Source of the DNA: Candidatus Eiseniibacteriota bacterium
GTDB taxonomy: Bacteria > Eisenbacteria > RBG-16-71-46
Direction of reading: 5' to 3'
Assembly (NCBI GenBank): GCA_903921835.1
Contig: CAIXRL010000100.1
Span: forward strand, 1-11,786
DNA length: 11,786 bases
In this document: positions 1 through 5,391 of the stretch, in pieces
Position numbering within the stretch: position 1 is the stretch's first letter
How the letters are laid out: the number at the start of each line of letters is the position of its first letter
Translations under genes and position numbers: made by a program
Notes under the pieces: model-generated
What the model saw: only the letters and a program-made list of their open reading frames with translations
Database searches by the model: none
Told to the model about the DNA's origin: nothing

Positions 1-1
1 C

Positions 2-337
2 GAAATCTACGTGCGCTCGTATCCCTCGGCCGGCTTCCGCCGGCAGCTATCCACGACCGGCTTCAGCGGCGTGTCGAACGCGAGCGCCATCGACTGGTCG
101 CACGACGGTCGCGAGATCCTCGTCGCCTCCAACGACATCGTGGCGTACCCCGCCGAGCCGGGGCCGACGCCGATCATCGGCCCGGCGCGGCGCCTGTTCA
201 CCGCGCCGGCCGCGGCCATCGCGATCTGGCCCACCGCAGACCACCAGCGCTTCCTCGTGAGCCTGCCGCTCGCGACCACGGCGCCGCCCCAACTCACGGT
301 CGAGGCCAACTGGCCGGCCGCGCTGCGCACGCACTGA
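2..337 (+). CDS. C-terminal end of a PD40/WD40-like propeller protein, probably a Ser/Thr kinase (5' truncated by window edge)
   Basis: The frame is open from the window edge and reads EIYVRSYPSAG, then DWSHDGREILVAS and WPTADHQRFLVS, ending near NWPAAL before TGA. This pattern (a xVYVRPFP blade start, WSxDGRE, then a DGQRFL-like blade and a short N-W tail) is typical of the last blades of the beta-propeller fused to bacterial PknB-type kinases. The complete kinase at 5392 has the same general build. The kinase domain itself would lie upstream of the window, so the kinase assignment is inferred from the tail only. A GTG at 11 is in frame but is not a credible start, because the blade motif begins before it. 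A free-standing TolB-like or PD40 protein is the alternative. Confidence 0.7.
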   Translation, partial: EIYVRSYPSAGFRRQLSTTGFSGVSNASAIDWSHDGREILVASNDIVAYPAEPGPTPIIGPARRLFTAPAAAIAIWPTADHQRFLVSLPLATTAPPQLTVEANWPAALRTH

Positions 338-364
338 CCGCCGCGCACTCTTCCTCACGCGCGC

Positions 365-463
365 GTGCTGAAGCAGGAGGTGTTCATCGTGGAGGGCCTG
401 GAGAAGCTGAAGCGTGCGATCCGGGACCTGGACTCCGCCCTGAACATCCTCGAACGCGGCTGA
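365..463 (+). CDS. possible tiny ORF (24-32 residues), amphipathic helix-like
   Basis: The frame after the kinase-tail stop runs on to TGA at 461-463. The most attractive start is GTG at 389, because AGGAGG lies at 375-380 with an 8-nt spacing; it gives a 24-residue peptide beginning MEGLEKLKRAIRDL. GTG at 365 would give 32 residues. The heptad-like spacing of Leu and Ile among Lys, Arg, Glu and Asp predicts an amphipathic helix. It could be a real small protein, or the C-terminal remnant of a larger helical protein. I do not recognise a family. The remaining intergenic sequence, 464-597, shows nothing definite except a GTAGCC-like site near 498. Confidence 0.25.
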   Translation: MLKQEVFIVEGLEKLKRAIRDLDSALNILERG

Positions 464-597
464 CTGCATTGGAAGGGGAGGACATCCGTTCCCTACCGTA
501 GCCGACACAGTCACGCGAGCATCGAGACCAAGCAGCGATACGCGAGGCTTTCGGATGAAGCGGTGATGAGGGAAGCACACAGAATCGGGGGGCAACA

Positions 598-813
598 ATG
601 AATCGGCCGCTCTTCGCGTGTCTGGCAGTTCTCGCAATGATCGCTCCCGCGGTGGCAAGCGGAGCCGAGGGGGGATATCGCGAATCCCTGCGGGGCCTTC
701 GTGGTGTAGACGTCTCCGTGACGGTTGAATCTCCCGAGGCCCCGTTCGGACAACTGGTCTCTGGGGAAACGCTAAGAAGTAAGATCGAGCTCAAGCTCCG
801 CACGTCGGGATAA
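598..813 (+). CDS. secreted hypothetical protein, N-terminal part (frameshifted gene)
   Basis: The ATG at 598 opens a signal peptide (MNRPLFACLAVLAMIAPAVASG, probable cleavage after an ASG- or SGA-type site), then a domain reading LRGLRGVDVSVTVE and LRSKIELKLRTSG before TAA at 811-813. The pattern (LRGLxGVxVxVE, then ELxLRxxGI) matches, from memory, a family of small secreted proteins of unknown function in Acidobacteria-like and related genomes. In that family the ELKLR segment is followed directly by GIxV. Here GITVYENL occurs in the next frame from about 807, so one base is missing near 807-810. Restoring it gives a 179-residue protein ending at 1136. A G-rich run upstream of the ATG may serve as a weak ribosome binding site. 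Confidence 0.6.
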   Translation: MNRPLFACLAVLAMIAPAVASGAEGGYRESLRGLRGVDVSVTVESPEAPFGQLVSGETLRSKIELKLRTSG

Positions 814-1136
814 CTGTCTACGAGAATCTGGCGGCCAACACGGATCCTCGATGGGGCTCTTTCGTCCTCACAGTCAATGCAGTGGAGGCTCCGACTGGAC
901 TGTCGGACCAGAAGGAACCGCTCCTGTACGCGATCGCAATGAGACTTTGCGTGAGTCAGCGACTTTGGGTCGTGAATAAGGGCGCCGTTACCAGAGCCTT
1001 GATCGGAGATACTTGGCAGCGATCGTCGGTCCTGTGCTACGGGAGGCAGGCACTTGCAGACGGTGGACTCAACTCCGAGGTGAACGATTGGATTGATGGA
1101 TTCCTCAACGACTGGCTAGCGTCCCACGGCAAGTGA
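810..1136 (+). CDS. secreted hypothetical protein, C-terminal part (continuation after frameshift)
   Basis: This frame is open from 783 and continues the protein that starts at 598: ITVYENLAANTDPRWGSF, VLTVNAVEA, LLYAIAMRLCVSQRLWVV, TWQRSSVLCYG, and finally VNDWIDGFLNDWLASHGK with stop TGA at 1134-1136. The GTG at 882 is an internal codon rather than a true start, since the homologous-looking sequence begins well before it. The terminal IDxFLNDWLA motif matches the family ending I recall (VDxFIxxYLAxN). Two cysteines, in the LCV and LCY motifs, lie in the body. The function is unknown. The gene is followed within 2 nt by a pair of GTAGCCA repeats. Confidence 0.6.
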   Translation: MTVYENLAANTDPRWGSFVLTVNAVEAPTGLSDQKEPLLYAIAMRLCVSQRLWVVNKGAVTRALIGDTWQRSSVLCYGRQALADGGLNSEVNDWIDGFLNDWLASHGK

Positions 1137-1138
1137 CC

Positions 1139-1157
1139 GTAGCCAGCACCGTAGCCA
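1139..1157 (+). repeat. GTAGCCA direct-repeat doublet (upstream of first tRNA half)
   Basis: GTAGCCA occurs at 1139-1145 and 1151-1157, a 12-nt period, with the longer unit ACCGTAGCCAG repeated (1136-1146 and 1148-1158). It starts 2 nt after the stop of the small secreted protein gene. Similar doublets at 1431/1443 and 8324/8335 accompany the tRNA halves, so this is probably another copy of the same site type. A role as integrase arm-type binding site is inferred. Confidence 0.55.
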
Positions 1158-1167
1158 GTCAGTTTCG

Positions 1168-1196
1168 AGGCACCTGCGAAAGTGCCAGAGGTGCCT
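1168..1196. repeat. 8-bp inverted repeat (hairpin) downstream of the secreted protein gene
   Basis: AGGCACCT at 1168-1175 and AGGTGCCT at 1189-1196 are perfect complements with a 13-nt loop. A T-run does not follow (TTGCGTAACT), so it is not a canonical intrinsic terminator. It may still slow transcription from the upstream gene, or be part of the attachment-like module. Confidence 0.45.
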
Positions 1197-1235
1197 TGCG
1201 TAACTCCAAGCCACAAGCGATAGTGCCGGGCTCGT

Positions 1236-1274
1236 GGCCCCGTAGCTCGGACGGATAGAGCAGCGGTTTCCTAA
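1236..1274 (+). repeat. tRNA-Arg(CCU) 5' half, copy 1 (attachment-site-like)
   Basis: The 39 bp read as a clean tRNA from nucleotide 1 to 38: acceptor strand GGCCCCG, TA, D stem GCTC/GAGC around a 9-nt loop, A26, anticodon strand GCGGT, and the 7-nt loop TTCCTAA with anticodon CCU (Arg). The next bases should be ACCGC followed by the T arm, but the sequence switches to TCGCTCCCGGG, and no T stem or CGGGGCC 3' strand is present. It is therefore not a functional tRNA gene. An identical 39-bp copy lies at 8130-8168. The break exactly at the end of the anticodon loop is what a tyrosine recombinase using the anticodon loop as crossover would leave. Confidence 0.8.
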
Positions 1275-1275
1275 T

Positions 1276-1298
1276 CGCTCCCGGGCGTTTTCGGAGCG
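1276..1298. repeat. hairpin immediately after tRNA half copy 1
   Basis: CGCTCC (1276-1281) pairs with GGAGCG (1293-1298) across an 11-nt loop. In addition AGCG at the anticodon stem can pair with CGCT just downstream (1276-1279), so the tRNA half could fold into an imperfect alternative stem. The hairpin starts within 2 bases of the tRNA breakpoint. Confidence 0.4.
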
Positions 1299-1383
1299 AA
1301 TCGAACACATTCACGTAATCCATTGGTGGCAGCGCTCATGTCGAAGCCCTCGCGTCAGATGCCGGCGCGGGGGCTTCGCGGTT

Positions 1384-1413
1384 GAGCGGACAGAAGAGGA
1401 CACGAGCGGACAG
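1384..1413 (+). repeat. GAGCGGACAG direct repeat, 20-bp period
   Basis: GAGCGGACAG occurs at 1384-1393 and again at 1404-1413. The second copy lies within CACGAGCGGACA (1401-1412), which has a close match CACGAGTGGACA at 8285-8296 in the second module. The shared motif supports homology of the two modules outside the tRNA block. Confidence 0.45.
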
Positions 1414-1430
1414 GCTTTGACACGGTTCTC

Positions 1431-1449
1431 GTAGCCAAGGTTGTAGCCA
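1431..1449 (+). repeat. GTAGCCA doublet of module 1
   Basis: GTAGCCA lies at 1431-1437 and 1443-1449, a 12-nt period. The first repeat is separated by 156 bp from the end of tRNA half copy 1. In module 2 the matching separation from copy 2 is 155 bp. The 12-mer GTAGCCACTTCG at 1443-1454 recurs at 5313-5324. The pattern resembles arm-type binding sites beside a recombination core, which is an inference. From here to 1680 I see no convincing gene, only a GGCTGG/CCAGCC inverted repeat near 1571-1592. Confidence 0.55.
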
Positions 1450-1679
1450 CTTCGAGCTGCGATCTTGGGAGTGAATGCTCTGTCGGCAACGGCCCGAGCC
1501 GGGTCAGCCAGTTCAGCCGGGCGCGTTCGAGAAGGCATGGTCGGGCGTGCCACCGGTCCAGGTCATTGCGGGCTGGCTGGGTGCTTCCAGCCACGGCGCC
1601 GTTCGATGCCACCCAGGCACCGGCGTCCAGTGGGACAAGATCACCGGGGCGTCGGCACGACGTATTGCCGTGGAGCGGG

Positions 1680-2699
1680 CTATTCGATCACCGCCGCCCG
1701 CATCGTCCGCCGGCTCGCTCCCTGAGTCAGCCGCACCCAGTAGAGGCCGGGCGCCACTTTGCGGCCCCCGGCGAGATTCACCGTGTGCCGCCCAGCGCCC
1801 AGCAGGCCGACCTCGCGCGCCAGCACGCGCCGCCCGCTCACGTCCAGCAGCTCGAGTCGGGCTGCGGCTCCGGTCGGCAGCGCGAACGCCACGTGGAGCC
1901 CGGCTCCACTTGCGGGGTTCGGCTGCGCGCCCTCGAGGGCGAAGGCGACCGGGATTTCGCCGCCCACCCCGGTTGTCTGACCGGGCATGATCAGCGCAAA
2001 GCTGCTTTCGTTGCCGTTCACGTCCACCGCGCTCAGCTTGTAGTAGCCGCCCGCGGCGCCCGCGTCCGCGTAGCTGGTGGCGACGGGCGTCGCGATCCGG
2101 TTGCCGATGGCGGGGGTGAAGCCCGCCGAGGTTCCGCGGTACAAGCGGTAGGAACCGAGGTCGGCCTCGGTGTTCGCAGCCCACGCCAGATTTGTCTGGC
2201 CACCCGCGTATGAAGCGGTGAGCAGCGTCGGCTGCGCCGGCGCCAGGTTGTCCACCGACTGGCCGCTGGCGGGCAGGCTGATGAACCAGATCGAAGGCGT
2301 GGTGGTGTGAGCGGTCACCTCGAAGTCATTCGGCGCCGCATTGGAAATGGTTGGAACCGCGACCACGTACTGGGCCTGCTGCAGCGCCGGAACGCTCGCC
2401 ACTAGCTCCCAGGTCCCGGGCGGGAACGCGGAGGCGATCCCTACCGGAAGGGCGGCCCGCAGTGACTCGGTGAGCGGCACACCCAGTCGAGTCGTGAGTG
2501 CCGCGTCCGGATTCGTCTTGCCGGCACGCGCGGCAATCGTACCCGGGACGTGCCTCCAGACGCCGTACGTCGCCACCGGGGTCGCGCTATTGGCATCGTC
2601 CATGGTGGAGAGCCTGAAGGTCACACGGAGCCAGCCGCCCTGATCGTTGGGGATGTCCACCACGCTCAGGATCAGGGGGGGGGAAGTTAAACGGGCCAA
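1680..2699 (-). CDS. C-terminal part of large secreted repeat protein: FN3-like region and FlgD/Ig-like sorting tail (frameshifted from 2587..5010)
   Basis: This minus-strand frame continues the repeat protein beyond the G9 tract at 2675-2683. It reads LILSVVDIPNDQGGWLRVTF, a VPNDQGG-type motif common in secreted Eisenbacteria-like proteins. Next comes a fibronectin-III-like segment (DNLAPAQPTLLTASYAGG, LAWAANTEADLGSYRLYRG, YADAGAAGGYYKLSAVD). The end is a FlgD-Ig or type-IX-like sorting domain (QPNPASGAGLHVAFALP, ARLELLDVSGRRVL, VAPGLYWVRL), with stop TAG at 1680-1682. The TTG at 2699 is not a real start: codons upstream of the C run are noise, and the natural N-terminus is at 5010. With one C removed from the run, the joined protein has 1109 residues. 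The tail probably directs export or surface anchoring. Confidence 0.75.
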   Translation of the reverse strand: MARLTSPPLILSVVDIPNDQGGWLRVTFRLSTMDDANSATPVATYGVWRHVPGTIAARAGKTNPDAALTTRLGVPLTESLRAALPVGIASAFPPGTWELVASVPALQQAQYVVAVPTISNAAPNDFEVTAHTTTPSIWFISLPASGQSVDNLAPAQPTLLTASYAGGQTNLAWAANTEADLGSYRLYRGTSAGFTPAIGNRIATPVATSYADAGAAGGYYKLSAVDVNGNESSFALIMPGQTTGVGGEIPVAFALEGAQPNPASGAGLHVAFALPTGAAARLELLDVSGRRVLAREVGLLGAGRHTVNLAGGRKVAPGLYWVRLTQGASRRTMRAAVIE

Positions 2700-5010
2700 C
2701 CCGCACCCGCCCGCCAGCTTCCGTGAGGAACCGGGCGATGAACGTGGCAGCCGCGTCCACGACGATCGGCTGCAGATTCGTATACGCCGTCGTCCCGCGC
2801 AGGCTGTTGGCGGCGGAGACGACGCCGATCACCCCGGTCGTGCCGCTGCCCCAGGTCGCGGCACCTGCGTCGACGATGGCTCCATCGTCCCAGCCTGCGC
2901 TGGCGACCACATAACTGCCGATCGAAAGCGCCGTCAGGCCGCCGCCGACGAAATCGGCGGCCGTGGAGCCGACGAGGCTGTTGGCGGCGGAGACCACACC
3001 GATCACGCCCGTCGTACCGTTCCCCCAGGTCGCGGCGCCCGCGTCGGTGACCGCACCGTTGTCCCAGTTCGGGCTTCGGACCACGTAGTTGCCGTTCGAG
3101 AGCGCCGCCACGCCATAGCCACCCACCATATCGCTGGCAGTGGAGCCGACCAGGCTGTTGGCGGCGGAGACCACCCCGGTCACCCCGGCCGTGCCGCTGC
3201 CCCAGGTCGCGGCACCCGCGTTGACGACCGCGCCGTTGTCCCAGCTGCCGCTGGAGACCACGTAGTTGCCGTTCGAAAGCGCCGTCACGCCACCGCTGCC
3301 GACGTTGTCGCCGGCTGTGGCGCCAACCAGGCTGTTGGCGGCGGAGACCACCCCGGTCACCCCGGCCGTGCCGCTGCCCCAGGTCGCGGCACCCGCGTTG
3401 ACGACCGCGCCGTTGTCCCAGCTACCGCTGGAGACCACGTAGTTGCCGTTCGAGAGCGCCGTCACGCCACCGCTGCCGACGTTGTCGCCGGCTGTGGCGC
3501 CAACCAGGCTGTTAGCGGCCGAGACCGCGCCGGTCATCCCGGTCGTGCCGCTGCCCCAGGTCGCGGCGCCGGCGTCGACGATGACGCCGTTGTCCCAGCT
3601 GCCGCTGGCGACCACGTAGTTGCCGTTCGAGAGCGCCGTCACGCCAGACGTGCCAACGTTATCGTCGGCCGTGGAGCCGACCAGGCTGTTCGCTGCGGAG
3701 ACCACGCCGGCCACCCCGGTCGCGCCGCTGCCCCAGGTCGCGGCGCCCGCATCGGTGATGGCGCCGTTGTCCCAGCTCGGGCTGCGGACCACGTAGTTGC
3801 CATTCGAGAGCACCGTGACGCCATAGCTGCCAACGTAGTCGCCGGCCGTGGAGCCGACCAAGCTGTTGGCGACGGAGACCACGCCGCTCACTCCGATCGT
3901 GCCGCTGCCCCAGGTCGCCGCGCCCGCGTTGATGACCGCGCCCTTGTGCCAGGTCTGGCTGACGACCACGTAGTTGCCGTTCGAGAGCGCCGTCACACCA
4001 GCGTAGCCGACCATATCGCTGGCCGTGGTGCCGACGAGGCTATTGACGGCGGAAACCACCCCCCTCACCCCGGTCGTGCCGCTGCCCCAGGTCGCTGCGC
4101 CCGCGCTGATGACCGTGCCGCTGTGCCAGTTCGGGCTGCGGACCACGTAGTTGCCATTCGTGAGCGCCGTCACGCCGTAGTTACTGACCTGGTCGCTGGC
4201 CGTGGAGCCAACCAGGCTGTTGACGGCGGAGACTACCCCGGTCACGCCGGTCGCGCCGCTGCTCCAGGTCGCGGCACCCACGTCGTTGCCCGTACCGCTG
4301 TCCCAGTACGGGCTGCAGACCACGTAGTTGCCGTTCGAGAGCGCCGTCACGCCACCGCTGCCCACCATATCGCTGGCTGAGGAGCCGACAAGGCTATTGG
4401 CGGCGGAGACCACCCCGCTCACCCCGGTCGTGAAGCTGCCCCAGGTCGCGGCGCCCGCGTCGACGATGACGCCATTGTCCCAGCTGCCGCTGGCGACCAC
4501 GTAGTTGCCATTCGAGAGCACCGTCACGCCGCCGCTGCCGACCATATCGCTGGCTTTGGAGCCGACCAGGCTGTTGGCGGCGGAGACCACCCCGCTCACG
4601 CCAGTCGTGCCGTTGCCCCAGGTCACGGCACCCGCATTGACGACCGCGCCGTTGTCCCAGTTCAGGCTGCAGACCACGTAGTTGCCGTTCGCGAGCACCG
4701 TCACTCCACTGGAGCCGACCTGATCGCCGGCCGTGGAGCCGCGCAAGGTGCTGATCAGGGCACCCGTCGAGCCGTTGAACAGATACACGGCGCCCGCGTC
4801 CGTGCCACCGGCGTCGTCATAGGGAGACGTGATGACCACGTTGCCCCTGCTCAACGCCACTACGGTGGCCCCGAACTGATTGCCGGGCGCGGGATGGGGA
4901 TCGACAAACTCCGGGAACGTTGCTGCCTGCAGCGTGCCGGCGCCCGACAACATCGCGCAGCACGTGGCCGACGCGAGCGTTGCGCGACGAATGAGTGTTC
5001 CGAAGTTCAT
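2587..5010 (-). CDS. large secreted repeat protein (11 x 59-residue DUF5650-like repeats), N-terminal part
   Basis: The ATG at 5010-5008 is preceded by AAGGAG (minus strand, 5020-5015) with 4-nt spacing. A signal peptide (MNFGTLIRRATLASATCCAM to TLQA) is followed by a FEFVDPHPAPGNQFG-like lead reading FPEFVDPHPAPGNQFG. From residue 87, eleven repeats of about 59 residues follow, consensus SLVGSTASDMVGSGGVTALS, then NGNYVVSSGSWDNGAVVNAG and AATWGSGTTGVTGVVSAAN. The repeat matches what I recall as Pfam DUF5650, found in extracellular beta-rich proteins; a propeller or solenoid fold is likely. The last 30 or so residues of this frame (DPERGGHPQRS onward) are out of frame after the G9 tract, and true coding continues in 1680..2699. 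It is divergent from the kinase at 5392. Its binding target is unknown. Confidence 0.8.
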   Translation of the reverse strand: MNFGTLIRRATLASATCCAMLSGAGTLQAATFPEFVDPHPAPGNQFGATVVALSRGNVVITSPYDDAGGTDAGAVYLFNGSTGALISTLRGSTAGDQVGSSGVTVLANGNYVVCSLNWDNGAVVNAGAVTWGNGTTGVSGVVSAANSLVGSKASDMVGSGGVTVLSNGNYVVASGSWDNGVIVDAGAATWGSFTTGVSGVVSAANSLVGSSASDMVGSGGVTALSNGNYVVCSPYWDSGTGNDVGAATWSSGATGVTGVVSAVNSLVGSTASDQVSNYGVTALTNGNYVVRSPNWHSGTVISAGAATWGSGTTGVRGVVSAVNSLVGTTASDMVGYAGVTALSNGNYVVVSQTWHKGAVINAGAATWGSGTIGVSGVVSVANSLVGSTAGDYVGSYGVTVLSNGNYVVRSPSWDNGAITDAGAATWGSGATGVAGVVSAANSLVGSTADDNVGTSGVTALSNGNYVVASGSWDNGVIVDAGAATWGSGTTGMTGAVSAANSLVGATAGDNVGSGGVTALSNGNYVVSSGSWDNGAVVNAGAATWGSGTAGVTGVVSAANSLVGATAGDNVGSGGVTALSNGNYVVSSGSWDNGAVVNAGAATWGSGTAGVTGVVSAANSLVGSTASDMVGGYGVAALSNGNYVVRSPNWDNGAVTDAGAATWGNGTTGVIGVVSAANSLVGSTAADFVGGGLTALSIGSYVVASAGWDDGAIVDAGAATWGSGTTGVIGVVSAANSLRGTTAYTNLQPIVVDAAATFIARFLTEAGGRVRVGPFNFPPPDPERGGHPQRSGRLAPCDLQALHHGRCQ
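2675..2683. repeat. G9 homopolymer at a frameshift
   Basis: Nine G on the plus strand (C9 in the coding minus strand) separate the two frames of the repeat protein. Eight C would join FNFPP directly to LILSVVDIPNDQGG and give one 1110-codon frame. Confidence 0.85.
2806..4752 (-). repeat. tandem array of eleven ~177-bp coding repeats
   Basis: The repeat units encode about 59 residues each, starting at STLRGSTAGDQ (4752) and ending just before SLRGTTAY. The two units around 3150-3490 are almost identical at DNA level: a 177-bp offset (for example G3191 to G3368) with only a couple of substitutions visible, such as CAGCTG versus CAGCTA before CCGCTGGAGAC and TTCGAAAG versus TTCGAGAG. They encode the same 59 residues. 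This implies a recent duplication or gene conversion within the array, while the outer units have diverged. Confidence 0.85.
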
Positions 5011-5126
5011 GGGGCTCCTTCTCCGCTACAGGAGGGCAGCGAGGAGCGCGATCGTGAAGACCATCACTCCTTTCTGCCCGACCCGGTGCGTTGGTGCGGC
5101 GCGGCCGCGATCCGGGTGCGAAACAT

Positions 5127-5219
5127 GGCAAACTGGACACAGCACAGGCACGGATGGATGCCTGGGGACCGAATCGGCCCGGTGCAGGACAATGGCTCTC
5201 TAATGATAGCCAGTTTGCC
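5127..5219. promoter_or_regulatory. 10-bp inverted repeat in the divergent intergenic region
   Basis: GGCAAACTGG at 5127-5136 is perfectly complementary to CCAGTTTGCC at 5210-5219, with 73 bp between the arms. Inside lies a smaller hairpin, AGGCA and TGCCT around an 8-nt loop (near 5147-5164). The location between divergent genes (5010 minus, 5392 plus) suits a shared operator. A tiny remnant element is also possible, but no target-site duplication is visible. No convincing -35/-10 boxes could be assigned. Confidence 0.35.
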
Positions 5220-5228
5220 CCCCCCCAG

Positions 5229-5246
5229 GATATTCAATGATATCCA
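5229..5246. promoter_or_regulatory. perfect palindrome GGATAT-N6-ATATCC
   Basis: GGATAT and ATATCC are separated by TCAATG, an AT-rich palindrome within otherwise GC-rich DNA. It lies about 145 bp upstream of the kinase start and about 220 bp upstream of the divergent secreted protein. The form is typical of a dimeric regulator site; the regulator is unknown. Confidence 0.35.
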
Positions 5247-5312
5247 CGAGCGCGCGCAGGGCATCAAGCGAAGCCTGGGCCTTTGAGCGGGCGCGGCTCT
5301 GGCAGGCGCGTA

Positions 5313-5324
5313 GTAGCCACTTCG
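5313..5324 (+). repeat. solitary GTAGCCACTTCG site upstream of the kinase
   Basis: The 12-mer is identical to 1443-1454, the second repeat of the module 1 doublet. It lies about 70 bp before the kinase start. No tRNA fragment lies in the 160 bp upstream of it, so it may be a degenerate module or a chance match extended by its GC-rich context. Confidence 0.35.
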
Positions 5325-5391
5325 GGGGCAGTCGGAGTGCGGGCACGAGATCCGGGTCATAGAACCCAGTGGGTTGGAGTACATTGCCGTG

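Noticed and set aside
1236..1350. A complete tRNA gene at copy 1
   Set aside because: The 3' anticodon strand ACCGC, the T arm and a 3' acceptor strand CGGGGCC are all absent downstream.
1475..1990. Plus-strand open frame (171 codons) next to the first module
   Set aside because: Its second half is antisense to the sorting tail and turns Arg/Pro/Ala-rich; the first part shows no recognisable family and no clear ribosome binding site.
2647..4380. Long plus-strand open frame (577 codons) antisense to the repeat protein
   Set aside because: Its His/Asp/Arg/Gly-rich composition is the mirror of the repetitive minus-strand coding sequence; there is no ribosome binding site or family-like motif.
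2806..4752. Non-coding tandem repeat or satellite
   Set aside because: The units keep one reading frame with conserved residues and follow a signal peptide, so the array is coding.
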